The position numbers and the translations under genes were made by a program. Positions 45,327 to 58,204 of a DNA stretch of 64,000 nucleotides are shown here, one piece after another. The number at the start of each line of letters is the position of its first letter. Position 1 is the stretch's first letter. The notes under the pieces were generated by a model. That model was not told where the DNA came from, searched no databases, and saw nothing but the letters and a program-made list of their open reading frames with translations. Origin of the DNA: Prostheceraeus crozeri (lineage: Eukaryota; Platyhelminthes; Polycladida; Euryleptidae); assembly GCA_907163375.1 (NCBI GenBank), contig CAJQUW010007012.1, positions 46,621 to 110,620 of the forward strand, given 5' to 3'.

Positions 45327-48300
45327 CTATAATGGCAAACGTCTGTTCACGGTGTGACAAAAGCGTTTTACGGCTTTGTCGATAATGTTACCATCTTTCA
45401 TGGGCTCAGCAGTCATTTTCTTATGTATAAACATTAATGCTAGATCATTAAGTCTGTCTGTTCCCATTGTGGAGCGCCTGTAATTTTTGATATGTTCCAG
45501 ACTTGAAAAAGAGCGTTCTCCAGTACAGGTCGTCGTAGGGAGGGTCAGGAGAATCTGTAATGAAAAAGGATTTTCATAGCTCTATTCGTACCAAGGGGAC
45601 AGAACCCGCCCCTGTCGTAATTTTATTTTCGAATATTTGAACTTAATCTATCAACTTCAGCTTCTGTGGCTTTTAGTTATTGGGGATATGTTAAACATTG
45701 TGTTCAGATTTGGTTAGATTTAGACATCTGTAAGGCATATTTCTAGCGCTATTTTGAAAACTACCTAGTTGTTAAACTGATCATATTCTATGGATTTTGG
45801 GCTCACGTCGCTTTCTGTGTCGTCTTAATTGATGTAACATACTTTTATAACATTAGATTGAAGAAGCACTTACCAGCAACATTGTATGAACATTCGGGAA
45901 AAAGTTTTCATCGCATTCCTTCAGAAGATCAACGATTCGATACTTGGATTTGTCATCTCTGTCAATGTAAGATATTACAGTTTTATATAACAGACATTAC
46001 ATATCATTTAAAAGTAACCTTACTTCTTATGTCTCCTCCAGGAATTATATTCGTTTTCGAAGTCTTCAACGTCACAATTTAACATATCTCGGAAATGAAT
46101 AATAGCTGGCTGAAGAGTCGTGTAGTCATATTTTTCAAAATATTGAGGAATCAATGCCATCATCGAGGATACTATGCTGGTTTTACAGTCAGTGTCAAAT
46201 CGAAAACATAGATCGCTTATCAGATGATCGATGAATGGAAGGAATACGTTAATTCTATAATATTCCTTGGGTGACGAAGACGGAACATTAGACCTGTGTC
46301 TTTGACGCCCAACTACTCTTGGTCCCGTAATTTCTACGTCAGCCTCCAATGCCATTTCTTCAGCATTCTTAAAAATCTCATCATATATGCTTTCATCATT
46401 TCTCCAGGTCTTGAACAGAATCAAGAGATCTCTAATTTGTTTTTGAGCTTCAACAAGATCGAGACTCTCTTTCTGTAAGGCTTGAGCTACTATTCGAGTT
46501 TCGCTCAGGACCTTTTCAAGAACATAAAAGGAGACAAAAAACCCTCCGTTGACTCCTGACAAGAGCTCATGTGCGTTTCCTGAGCTTCTCCATTTACTTA
46601 TGTCAGATAGTGTTTCAAGAACAGGAATCAACAGTCTTTTAAACACCAAAACTGCGTCATGTCTATCTACCCAACGGGTGTCCGAAAAGGATTTCAGCCG
46701 GTTTGATCCTTCAGAAATTGCTGATAATTCGACGTTTTTCTCTAGACAGTTTACTCGTAAAGGATGGGGAGCAATGAAATTTACAATCGACTGAATAGTA
46801 GTCCAGCAGCTACGAATATCTGGGACGTTGCTGCTACTACTGATTATCAAATTTAGTCTGTGGCTATGGCAATGAACATAGATGGCATTTTTACATTTTG
46901 ACTTAATGTGAGCCTGTGCTTCATTAAATTCTCCCTTCATTGCACTTGCGCCATCGAAAGACATACCCACGAGACTGGTGAGGTCAATCCCTAAACCAAG
47001 TAGCTCATTAATAATAACATCTCCTATGCCTTTCCCAGACAGATCAAACACCTCAGTGAATTTCAAAAAATCTTCGTAAACGCAACCATCAGCAACATAA
47101 CGGATACATAATGTCAACTGCTCCGTGTGACTGTTATCGGAGGATTCATCACAAATGAGGGATAAATACTTAGCCTTATTCATCCGATCTCTTATCATTT
47201 CAAAAATTTGCTCACCTAGAAAATGTATGAGTTGATTTTGAATATCTGGACTTGTGTAAGTTGCATTTTTTGGAGCATTCTTCAAGTGATCATGAAGAAA
47301 GCTTCTAAGCAACTCTCTAAAAATTCCATCATTCATAGATGCATCGGTCAGAATATCGTCACCTTCCTGACTCCCTCTGAGGGCAATGCCTGTACGACCA
47401 CATGCGAGAATTGCACGCATAATCGACTGAAGAGCTTTTCTGTTTCTCTCGAGTTGCTCATTATTTTGACTCTGAATTTGACTCAAAACGTCTGGCGTAT
47501 ATGACTTATGTTTTTGTACGAAAACTAACGCCATTTCTTTTGCGACAAGATGATACTCTCGGTCATCATGAGTTGCAAGATAACCACCAGCGCCAGTCAA
47601 CTTGTAATAACGATTCAAGGGCTCAGTGACTAACTTTCCTAGACATTGTTGACCTCGATTTGCTTACTGAGAAAAGTGCGCAATATTTGCAAAAAAGACC
47701 ACCTTTTATATGCGAATAGGCAAGCCATGGAAAACGGTCAAACATGGTTTTGTTTAGATAACGTCGACCTTGTTTTCCGCGATCAGTAAATACGTTTTTA
47801 AGATAATTCTCATCTGGTTGCCAAGGATTTTGAATTAATTCAAACATTAAGCTGTCATTATTACTATGACTCTTTGATCCGATGTGTTCGCCTATGTCCA
47901 AAATTGACAGCGATGATCTAAAACATAAACACATTTATAATAACTATAGGCCTATATATTAGCTTATATATGTTTAACATACTTTATGGAAGTTTCCGTC
48001 AAGTCAGATTTCTCTTGGGCTTCTGTCGAATCGGACTTTTCTGGTATACTTGAAGTCGTAGCAGTCGATTTGTTTAGAGGACTGGATGGCTAAAAGATTA
48101 AAATGAATCTGAATAAAAATACTGATTGAACGGCTTTGATTTAATTCGATAAAGACTGTTACTAATATTTTACTAATTTTAGCAGATACTCTGATGCACG
48201 GAGTTTCTACGCCAATATAGGCCTAATACTCAGGCTTAAAACAAATACAAAATTTTCATTGTCAAATACAAATACTTTCGTTTCGCAATTTTGAAGTAGT

Positions 48301-48608
48301 AATACAAATACAAATACTTTTATTTTTATATGTGAAAGTGCAAATACAAATACCTGGTTTTTGAAATATTTAAATACAAATACTCTTCAAAACAATTATA
48401 TACAAATAAAATACAAATACTTGTTTTTTAGAAATCTGAAAATAGAAACTCGACATTTCCGACATTTCCTAAACATAAGATTTTAAGTTTAAAATAATCT
48501 ATTGATGACCCAGAATGAAAAATGATAACTTACATTTTTTCCAAAGAAAGATCGAATATCCATGTTTCCAGTTCTTCGCCTTTTGGCTGGTGGCTCTGGG
48601 TCAGACAT
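45327..48608 (-). CDS. hAT transposase, TTF/ZMYM1-type, five exons
   Basis: Exons with agreeing phases: 48608-48534 (MSDPEPPAKRRRTGNMDIRS), 48089-47983, 47917-46024, 45958-45874 and 45554-45327. Exon 3 has a TTF-type zinc region (RYLNKTMFDRFPWLAY, GGLFCKYCALF), then YLSLICDESSDNS (first Asp), VGMSFDGASAMKG (second Asp region), VHCHSHRLNL and SDTRWVDRHDAV. The last exon has TTTCTGERSFSSLEHIKNYR (catalytic Glu/dimerisation) and RSTMGTDRLNDLAL. The order matches hAT proteins related to ZMYM1 and the 52-kDa PKR-inhibitor repressor. There is one apparent 1-nt frame break near 47665, between the zinc region and the core; otherwise complete. Intron 1 carries ATACAAATA repeats. Confidence 0.82.
48225..48430. 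repeat. Degenerate ATACAAATA repeats
   Basis: About a dozen scattered copies of (A)ATACAAATAC in 200 bp within intron 1 of the hAT transposase. Dispersed rather than a clean tandem array; they may be the subterminal zone of an older small element. Confidence 0.55.
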
Positions 48609-49282
48609 ATTAAAAAAAAGATGCGTATCGTAGGAGTACACGAGATCGAATGAACACACACAGAAAGTGAAACTTAACAGATGGCAAGAATGGAGACTCG
48701 GAAAGATTCACACGTCCGGCCGAGTAAGCGTTACACCATTAAACAGATAGCATAGGTAGGATGCTAACTAACTGTTGAATTGGATAATTTGTCCGAAATT
48801 TTTGTTTACATTTGGCAACTAGTTGAACAACTGAATGATTATCAAATTGGATCTCGCTGTCAATCGCAACTTTCTTTGAAGTGGTCAAACAAAGGGGTCT
48901 TGTTACTTGTACATTGCGTCACCAGATGACCGAACGAAACGATGATGTGGCATAATATTGCAATCTCAGGTTTGAGATGAAATTTGAGAGGAAATTTAAA
49001 ATTGATCTCATCTCTAAGGGGGGGGGCTATAGCCCTAGCAGCCCTCCCCCTAGCTACGCTACTGGCTTCACAGGGAACTTTTCTCCAATCATTGATTGAG
49101 TAATTTCGGAATGGATCACTGAGTGTACAGCTCTGTCCTGTTACTGTGGCAAAAGAATGTTGGGCAGTCGTTAATCAGTCGTAAAATATGATAAAACCAG
49201 AACTTAGCTGAGGCTTTGTGTTACCGGCCCCAGGACACTCCAAAATCTGACGATCCAAGCAAAAGCACACGATGTACTTCAT

Positions 49283-50603
49283 GATTCAGCTGAAAGAAAA
49301 AATAAACCAAGTAAGTTTTGACAAGCTGATCGAAGTACACGTATTAGTCATGTAATGATCTCGAGAACTTCAATTATAAGCAATGTTGCTATTTTAGCCT
49401 CTGTCATTTATTGTTGTTAATTACCACGACTTATAAAGAGAACACGTATGCATTTTTTCAAACTACCTTTTGATATCTAAAAACAAACAGACACAAAGTA
49501 TAGCCTGTTGAATGCAGTCCATCAACTTGTTCAGACATTCTTATATAATGCGCTGATTTGAGCATTTCCAAGCCGCGCTCATGAGTTCGTCAAGGACGAA
49601 ACACAGCATCTGCGGCTACCACAGAATATAGTTTGTTGAAGTCTGTGAAATTGAAGTCAGCTTTCGTATCATATCTTCACATCAAAAAACATGAAATCCA
49701 TACAAAATATGTATGGTGTGTTACCAATATTATTTCAAACTCGTACATGCCACAGCATTAAATTGCGTTTGTTGAAAAGCGTTCCTTTCTAGGCCACAAA
49801 CTCGTACTAAGGGAGTTAATACATTGTCAGTCTATTGGCACAACAGTAATGGACGGTGTCTTCGAATAGTTGTGTTTTCATGCACTTTTGCACATGACAA
49901 TGAGATAAGAGCCATACAGTTCGCATGCAAAAAATCCAGTTTTTCGAAAACCCCTTCGTTGCAGATTTCTCTATCTGTCAGAAGTATTCGTTGCTTGAGA
50001 TGAATCGTCAAGGTGTATCTGTCTATCGTGCGCGGACCCTACAGTGGTGGGCCGGACGCGCAGCTAAATTTCCGAATGCAATCACAGCAGTGTGCATCGC
50101 ACAATTGATACCACCCAGCTCTACAGCGAGCGAGCGAGAATTTTGTGCGGTTGGGTTCGTTATTTATGATTGTCTCTTTCTTTTAGCCCAGAGAACTTGA
50201 ATAAGCAACTAATTCTAAGACCTGCCTTGGGACTAACTTGGATCTGCCTTGGGCACTATAACTTAGTCTCCAATTTTATCTCACCGGCGATTCACTTAAC
50301 TGATTGATCTTGTAACCAAAACTGTCATACGGTGAAATATTTGTTCTTGCTTTATTTCTAACGAATAAATTGAGCGATAGTCGTGCTTTATCCTGTTAGT
50401 AGTAGGTGATGAAGTTCGTGTTCGTGTTGTGTGGAAACAGGGCAGCCATGTGTTGAAGCTGAGCATTTTCGTGTCGTGTTAAGGTCGAATTTACGATGAA
50501 CCTGTGGACGACGATAGTTTACGATATTACCTGTAGCTACACCAACACTACCAACACCCACTTATTTACACCAGCACTACTATCGCCCTCAGAAGACGTC
50601 AAA
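49283..50603. other. No gene recognised
   Basis: Upstream of the DUF4806-type gene (so its promoter may lie here) and left of element A. An open frame at 49925-50200 (plus) has no recognisable domain. Otherwise plain AT-rich DNA. Confidence 0.45.
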
Positions 50604-50960
50604 CACTGGTTGACCAAATTTCGGAAAAAATGCAATTAATACACTGTATCCATTGCAATCGTTGTAATTTCTAAAATATTTCTGTACCTAAATTGCAATG
50701 GATTGCAATTAATTGTGACTTATTTATTGCAATTATTTTGTAGTTTTGGTATATAAATTTCAATTTGGCTATATGAATTCATCAATCAATTGCAATTATT
50801 ACACATTCAACTGCATTAAATTACAATTTTGGTTTACATAATATACCACGAAATCAATTAAGATTGTAATTAAATTACGGGTCGAGGAAAAATAACTAAT
50901 AATCAGCAAGTATTTAATTGTTTCCAATCATTGCAGAACAATATTTATTCAGAACAATAA
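50604..50960 (+). repeat. Subterminal TTGCAAT repeats of element A
   Basis: Roughly ten copies of TTGCAAT/ATTGCAA and near variants, in both orientations, within 350 bp of the end. Same motif as at both ends of element B. Confidence 0.7.
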
Positions 50961-51048
50961 TCATTGCAGATACAAGAAATAAGTTCTAGACATTATTTAG
51001 TGTTTGGTTCAAAATATAAAAATTCAAAATTACAAAACTCAATAATAC

Positions 51049-53552
51049 TCAACAATATTCTGGTAGAGTGACAGACGGCATCACAATCATCGTTGATGAT
51101 TCCAGATTAACATGAAAGTTTTTGACTACAATACAGGGATGAATGATGTCATTAACAGATATACGTTTGTACTCAGTTGTTTTGCGCATAACAAACAAAG
51201 AAGAATGCTTCTTGACAATATCAATGATATGCCGCGGAACATTCGGCAATGTCATTCTGTCAAAGTTAAGCATTGGTATTTCACACGGTGACAATAAATT
51301 GACCTTTGCAAATATTTTATTGGATGTACCTCTGTAAAACTCACAAACGTCAACAAAAAATGTTTCTTGATTATTACGGACTTCCATAACCGTAGAAAAT
51401 GATTTACCTAATCTGCGATAACACTGAGCATATAACTTTATACGACCAAACTTGACAAATCCGTGATTGACATAGGTGATTTGATGGAAATCATTACTTT
51501 CTAAGGACAAAAGTTTCAATATTTTATCTTTATCGCGATAATCAATTACTTCTAAATACATTTTACAAAACTTGATCAGAGTCAGTTTATTGCATATTTG
51601 CTCCAAAAAAGATGTGGTACCCTGAGTTAACACTTTGTAGTTAAAAAACTGATGCTCAAACGCAAACATTGAGCAGAAAGGCAATGCACCGAATTGTTTC
51701 ACTTGTTTTGATAGATGCAGTAATAAATGCATATCTATTGTTAAAATGTTCGCATCATACAAGCAAGGAAGTCTTGAGTGGAAGTAATTGAAGAGTAGGT
51801 CAATTTCCATATGACAAGAACGAGCATTGGTCGAATAACAGAGTTTATATGCTGTAATAAAGGTAACGAAATGAAATGCGTATTCACTGCTGTTGTCAAA
51901 CTTGTAGAACAATGATTGCATAACGGTAGGAACACTGTAATAAAACAAAAAAATCATAAAATCTCGTCCTTTCCAATACGAAGTTTCTGCTAATGATCTC
52001 GGTTTGCTAAGGAAAGAAGGCAATTTAATGTTTTCGAAGACATGTTCATCTGTAGATATATGTCGGCCCAAATACCACTTTTCGCGAAAAAAAGACGAGT
52101 CTATCAATCTTAGTAATAACGTTTTCGTACAGTTTTCAAACAGTAAATGCAGGGGATCAAGTAAGATATGAGACGGTATATTCAAATGATCTTTCAGGCA
52201 CGAATATCCTTTTATTCCAAAAACTGTCTCATTAGTGTTAGCAGCAATCTCAGAATAGTTTGCGTAAGTTTCATCCGAAAAGGTGTCAATAATTTCCCCA
52301 TATTTTCGACTATGACCTTTGCCCACCTTTGTATTTATTCCAGGATCGCTGCAGAAGACACATGCAAACTTACCATTGAACTGTATATGGTTCAAGATGG
52401 ATGCAAGAGCTGGCAAATCAAATACAGCTGTGTGAATTTTGAGTTGTACTTCCAACACTGAGTCCATTACAGGAAGAGAAAATGTCTTACCAATCAGTGA
52501 AGTATCCAGATAATCTTTGAGAAAGATAGACCAGTCTGGCTTCTTGCCACTCAACCATAATCCTAAAGTTATTACATTCTCCGGTTTCCATCGAAGATGA
52601 ATAGGAAGATCCAAGAGGACAGCGTGTACAGGCCATGCCGATTGTTTCCGATAACGGTGCAATTGGCCACCATCAGATGACATGTGTAGGTGCAGAATTA
52701 TAGTATCACTTGATGAAATAGAAGAACACGAATGTAAAATATCGCCATTATCCTCCTTCAATTTCTCTCGATAGTCATAGATAGTCCGTAAATGGCGGTG
52801 TAGAAGGATCTCGAGTTGATGTCGTAGATCGAACGACGCCCACGAACGTTCGCCAGTTATGGATATTTCGTATGGTACTCCCAAGTAAAGATACCGTTTC
52901 ACTAACTTCACCATACTCTTCCAAGAAAGGGTTTCTTTTAAATATCCAACGGACTGAAATTCAAAAAGGTAAAATATAATATGCACCATATTATGAGGTG
53001 TTTATTATGATGTGAACATTTCAGTAGGCTATACTCCATGCTTCATTGTAAATTTGTTTTAATAACATAATTACTTTGATGTTTATATAAACAAAATGAG
53101 AAATTACGTGTATATTCGGTCAGAACGAAGGAAATGAAATAAAATAAGTTCAAGAATAATATCATAGAAATCCGGCCTGGTTAGAGCACACAGAACTAGA
53201 ATATCACTAGCGTTCCAACAATAATATAGGCTGTTATGCATGACAGTTGACCTTATTAGTAATGGAAACTATTTTGTTAAGATCCATCAAATATTCAATA
53301 TACTAAGGAGTCGTGCGGAAAACAAAGTCTTCCGTATATCCATTTGCGCACACAGCCTTCATTCCTTAGAAGCCTAAGTATTTTTTTTACAAAAAACCGC
53401 ATGTACATGTATGCATATAAATATAGCCATCGTGTGATCCTGTGGATCTTACCATTAATAGCGCCATGATTGAATTGAATGAGACAACCGAAACGTTTTT
53501 TTCAATCACCAATACTATAAGTGCAGCAGACACAATTAATATAGCATCACTA
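51049..53552 (-). CDS. tnp2/CACTA-type transposase A (partial; exon cut by element B)
   Basis: Two visible exons. Part of an upstream exon is 53552-53453 (DAILIVSAALIVLVIEKNVS, ending ATG|GTAAGA). Exon 52953-51049 (SVGYLKETLSWKSMVKLVKR to the stop) is fully open, 634 codons. Core motifs: HLHMSSDGGQLHRYRKQSAW, LWLSGKKPDW, AVFDLPALASILNHIQFNGK with CVFC after it, PSHILLDPLHLLFENC and FCSMFAFEHQFFN; the Asp/Asp/Glu of these blocks are the likely catalytic residues. The upstream exon encodes a hydrophobic stretch also seen in B. Without the B insertion, DNA right of B (64000-63987) continues this exon in frame (IPVPS then DAIL), so A was uninterrupted there before B landed. Confidence 0.78.
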
Positions 53553-53860
53553 CACTGGTTGACAAAATTGCGGGAAAATTGCAATAAATTTGCGCAATAA
53601 ATTACGAGGAATATATCGATGAATTGCAATTTCTTACAATTTATTTTTTTATATTAATTTCAATTATTTCATATCACTTTCTATTACTTGCAATTGTTTT
53701 ATATTTTTGGGTATGTTTATTGCAATTTCGATAAAGAAATTTTATATTTATTGCAATGCCAAAACAAAACAATCTTTATCGGATTTCTATTTATAATTAA
53801 TTCACAAGATTTTTTGTTGAAAAAAGATTTTAGAATTCATAAAATTGCACAAAATTTCAA
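53553..53860 (+). repeat. Left subterminal TTGCAAT repeats of element B
   Basis: At least seven TTGCAAT/ATTGCAA or GCGCAAT variants within 300 bp of the end. They mirror 63,815-63,986 at the other end. Confidence 0.72.
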
Positions 53861-54200
53861 ATAAAATGGCTGAGGATCAAGGACACAGAAACATTTTACT
53901 GGAACATGATAAGTGGACAAAAATCCGATGTATGATATTGATTACCATAGAAATCGGATCTTAATAACGTTAGTTTTAGATAATGAGACTAGAATGGCAT
54001 ACAGCTGATTTTACTTGGTTAGGCTCGGTTAGGTAGCCTACTGAGTACTTCAAAGTCAATAGGATCACTGTTTTCCATGTTTTCTTCAAATGACGACTGA
54101 TTTATTCGTGGTCGTGGGACCGAACACTGAATTGTGACACTCCGCTAGCGGCTATTCATCAAATAGAAGCAACCGTTTAATAGGCATAGCTACAGATCTA

Positions 54201-57200
54201 TCAACAGAGATGCGTGACCACGGCATTATTTATTTTGATGCAGATGTCCGTTATATAAGGATCCAATATACAAGCAAAAGAAATACTGTCACACATATTG
54301 GAGTAAAATGCCAAGAAATACAAAGTCTGCTGGTTTACCATTTCGACAACATGTTCCGATACAAAGGGCAACTCCAGATTATTAAAACTGAACATTGGGA
54401 CATATCGTCGTGTCAAATATTCAACATCAGCAGTAATTTCTCCATCAGAACGCCTCTCAAACTTTAAAACTTTTGCGAACTTATGTCCTTCAGCTGACTG
54501 TATTTCGTAAACAGTACTAAGACCTTTAGATTTCCTTCGGTACGCTTCTGAGTAGAAATGCTTGTTTCTGTAAATAAGTTATTAAAAAGTTAAATAGTTA
54601 TTTAAGTAAAATTAAATTATTTAAGTTAAATAGTTTAATAAGTTATTTAAAATAACATGACCTCGGTCCACGAAGACTGGTTCATTTCGAATGTTATCTT
54701 GAAGAGAAGTAATGCGCAATAAGTCATGCTTTTTATCATAATTGGCCCGTCTCAAAAATGTGCTGCCACGCTTAATCAGCATCACTTTCTCACAAATTTG
54801 TTTCAAAATTTCTGTGTTACCATGAATGAAAAGTTTGAAATTCCAAAATTGATGTTCAAATGAGAACATGGATCCAAAAGGTAAAGCACCAAATTTTTCA
54901 CACTGGTCGGCTAAGTGAAGAAGCAAATGCATATTCATAGTACATATGTTCACATCGTACAATGTCTTTAACCTGGAGTGAAAATAATCGAAAATATCAC
55001 GGATACGGACATGTCGAGACCTCGCCTCTGGTGAGTAACAATATCTAGAAGCTATCACAAAAGCTAGAAAATGAAATGCATACTCCTTACATGATTTATG
55101 AAATAGAGACACATATATTGTAGGAATACTATAATAAAACAGGTAACATAGAAAGTCACGTGCTTTCCAAAAACTAAGTTCATTTAAAGATCTTGGTCGC
55201 TGCAGGAATTGAGGTATGAGAATTCGATCAGCTAATTTATCATAGTATGATACATGCCTTCCCAGAAAAAAAGCACATCGAAAGGATGACGAATCAACCA
55301 ACTTAGCAAAAAGAAGTTTCGAACAATTCTCGAATAGTAAATGTAACGGATCTAATAAGATGTGGGAAGGTATCTTTAGAAATGGCTGTAAACATGAAAG
55401 TCCTTTAACACCAAACACTGGCTCTCCCGTTAGTTGAGCAATTTGACTGCATTCAGAATATGATGAATCAATAACTCCACCATACTTCCTGCTATAACCC
55501 CTTCCTATCTTGGTAACCGTACCTGGTGCACAACAAAATATGCATCCGAAACGTCCGTTGTACTGATGATGACTTAATACACTTGCGAGGGCTGGCAGAT
55601 CGAAAACTGCCGTGTGAATGATGACCTTAAAATCCACCATTGAATTTTGCACATTAAAAGTTGTTACTTGTGAAAGTAATGAATGTTTCAAATTTTCAGT
55701 CACGAAACGATTCCAATCAGGTTTAGTGCTACTCAACCACAATCCAAACAGTAAGATATTTTCTTTTTTTCGATCTGATGTACAGAGGAAGATCTAGAAT
55801 GGTAGCATGGAGAGGCCACAAGGACATCTTTTTGAACCGGAAAGGTTGCCCTCCGTCGGTCGATAAGTGCAAATGCAAAACAATCGGATCTCGTAGATCT
55901 AAGTCATCGGATGAGCACAACACGTCACCATTTTCCAATTTCAGTATTTCGCGGTAAGTCAGAAGGCTGTCGAAATGAACATCCAGCACACACTTTAATT
56001 GGGAGTGCAGATCGAATACAGCCATTTCCCAATCAGGTTCAACCAGCAACTCAAAGCCGGGTCCATCTTCATGAAGTGCACGCTGTACCACCCGTTTCAT
56101 AGATCTCCACGTGAGCCGTTCATGAACCATGTCTATAACCTGAAAAGCATACAAGAGTAGGAAATAAAGCTACATCACAACAATTTTATACATCATAACA
56201 GATAAGTATATAGGCTCACTGCCCTTGTAATCTCTAAGCAGCGTGACAGTCATGGTTTTACATGCACACCGGTATTAGCCTATAAACCTACAAACAAAGA
56301 AGCATTTTCAAGCATCATGCCTACATCAAGATACTCGTATATGTACCACATTCAAGAGAAGCTGAATTGGCCTACTTTTCAGGTTTCCTATACAATATTG
56401 GTGACTTCAATTTTCTGCTTGATACGACATAATGATCACTTGCATGTTCGCAACATTATCTATTGATTTCAGAAATTTTGTCTGTCATTTTAGACCAAAT
56501 ATGAAATGAACGGCAAGTGAACGGGATGAACTAAATCATGAAAGTGAACTGAACGGCGTTCAAAAATTTGGAGATGAACGTGAACTGAACCCCGTTCGTA
56601 TTTTTCTTGAACTTGTCACTCACTGCATGTTAGTATATATCTGCGCACTTACATTGTACATGTGTATAGGTGCACATTGAAAAGATTCATCGACATAACG
56701 TTATAAAATCGACAACTGAATATCCTATTTATTAAGATCAACACCAATATCGTACGATCAGATTAATCTTTTCTTTTAAGTTTAAGTCACAAGATATAGA
56801 AAAGAGATTTGATCTGAAGGCATCAGCATTTGAAGTTAATCCAGGATCATTACTATGTCACGGTCGTGGTGGATAAAATTTTTGATGCTGAGGGTATTCA
56901 TCAGATTCATAGTTTTTATTACTCGTTTATGTGAACAGTCTTGTGCAGTCACCACCCCTCCTGTCTCGATAAGGACTTCTTTGATTCCGATAACTTCAGT
57001 CAAATTAAAGTAGATAGATTTCCGACAGCAAAACATTTTTTGGTTAAGTTAACAATAGGCCTATATGTAAATTGTGTTTTTCTTTCTTCTGAAAGAATAA
57101 GACTATCATAGCATTATCATTCCGTAGCAAAGCTGATGTCTTCACTTTTAGTCACGTTGTTTCCCCTCCTACTACAGTTCCTGACCGATCAGATAGTTGT

Positions 57201-58204
57201 TTCTTACTTCAAAGGCATTTACAGATTGAACATCGAGAATTTATAGAATGATAGAGAATAATACTGATGTAATAAATTTGAACATTTTTCATTATAGTAT
57301 ACATACATACGAGTATATACATACTCGTAGAAGCACGCGCTACTTATTAAATGAATCCGTTTGTTTGCTCACCTCAAGAATAGAAAATACAGAATTGAAG
57401 GCAGCTACAGATATGTTTTTGACGATCACCATTAACATGAGAGCAATATAAACAAATAGCACCTTGTCATCCTTAGGGGCAGCCTCACTTTCAGAATCAG
57501 AGTGTTCCATGTCCCAAAATTCATGTTCCTCATCATTCCATTGCAAATCATCACAGTAGAATTCTCCTTCGATATCGTCATCATTGTCTTGTCCAAGGTC
57601 AACATAACTTTCCATATTTCCGTCAATACAGATGTCATTTCCTTCATCACTTTCGTTTACATTATTGTTAGACCTCAAAGATGTTGATGTTCCATCGGAA
57701 TCACTGAATCTGAAATAAAAAGGGTAAAAATATTCTTACAAGTTCCAACACAAATAAAATGAGTCATATGTTGTTCAACAAAAAATTTACCAATGCTTGA
57801 TAATCTGATATTCAAAGACAGACAATACCCTTAATACATATTATTGATATCGTTAAAAAATATTCATCGTTATATTAATACGCTATTGAATGTAAAAAAA
57901 TTAACTTCCTGGGATTCCAGAATCTCAGAGCATTTGCATCTTGAATCTGATATAACTTTCAGTCTTCAAACCTTCCGTCTATCAGCGAAGAACAGATACC
58001 GTACAATACTGATACTAAGGACATAAACCCTTACAATGCCCCATCAATATGAGAATAATGATAATATGAAAAATAGACGCAATACATAAATATTTTAAGT
58101 GTTATACACTCAATACACACTGCAACTTACATGGAGTGTGCATCATCAATCAGCTCAACCGAGTCCTGGATATGTTGAATGAATTCTTTCGAATAGGCCA
58201 TCAT
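54201..58204 (-). pseudogene. tnp2/CACTA-type transposase B
   Basis: Exons with agreeing phases: 58204-58131 (MMAYSKEFIQHIQDSVELID), 57709-57373 (acidic; DLGQDNDDDIEGEFYCDD, then the hydrophobic VLFVYIALMLMVIVKNISVA) and 56139-54201. Core: LHLSTDGGQPFRFKKMSLWP, LWLSSTKPDW, AVFDLPALASVLSHHQYNGR, PSHILLDPLHLLFENC and FGSMFSFEHQFWN. The main exon has a 1-nt frame change at a 7-A run near 55765, and about 75 nt of TTATTTAA-rich sequence near 54575-54650 interrupts the C-terminal part (a small insertion or intron). Apart from these it aligns end to end with transposase A. The conserved hydrophobic segment in exon 2 is unusual for a nuclear protein. Confidence 0.72.
56470..56615. repeat. GAACTGAACG-type simple repeat patch
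   Basis: Degenerate copies of GTGAACTGAACGG and GAACGTGAAC in the intron of transposase B. Probably an end of a small old element; no partner end found. Confidence 0.45.

Larger units (their letters stand above)
45068..49064 (-). mobile_element. hAT element, 4.0 kb, nearly intact
   Basis: Ends CAGGGCCGTAGCCAGG and CCTAGCTACGCTACTG-type (inward CAGTAGCGTAGCTAGG), each followed inside by a run of Gs or Cs and GGGGGGGGCTA. A perfect 8-bp duplication GCTTCACA flanks it (45060-45067 and 49065-49072). Inserted in exon 2 of the DUF4806-type gene. Confidence 0.92.
44089..49282 (-). pseudogene. DUF4806-type accessory gene split by a hAT insertion
   Basis: Exon 1 is 49282-49225 (MKYIVCFCLDRQILECPGA). 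Exon 2 starts at 49143 (TGQSCTLSDPFRNYSIIDW) and is interrupted at 49072/45068 by a 4.0-kb hAT. It resumes at 45059 without frame change (CEAIIEAECTYMKKRYDAVI) and runs to the stop at 44089. Later parts: a Thr/Pro-rich linker (PAPPATPSVDPTVIPP), coiled coil SLLKQVVNNQDEILKQLRDL, then SSEELKELLNEFSKERIISK, MEYSRDGKRGKKSACKLGIL and IPAIARQANR, which fit DUF4806. One frame break lies at a 7-A run near 44937 (FEKK... region). The MKYIVCF start with ...YDAVILQ matches the N-module of the other accessory genes. No transposase partner is identified for it. Confidence 0.65.
50604..53552 (-). mobile_element. Element A: CACTA-like transposon, left part
   Basis: Left end CACTGGTTGACCAAATTTCG, close to the ends of element B, followed by many TTGCAAT-type subterminal repeats to about 50.9 kb. 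It carries a tnp2-type transposase on the minus strand. At 53552 it is cut by element B; the rest of A, including the start of its transposase, should resume at 63987 and run past the window. Confidence 0.75.
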
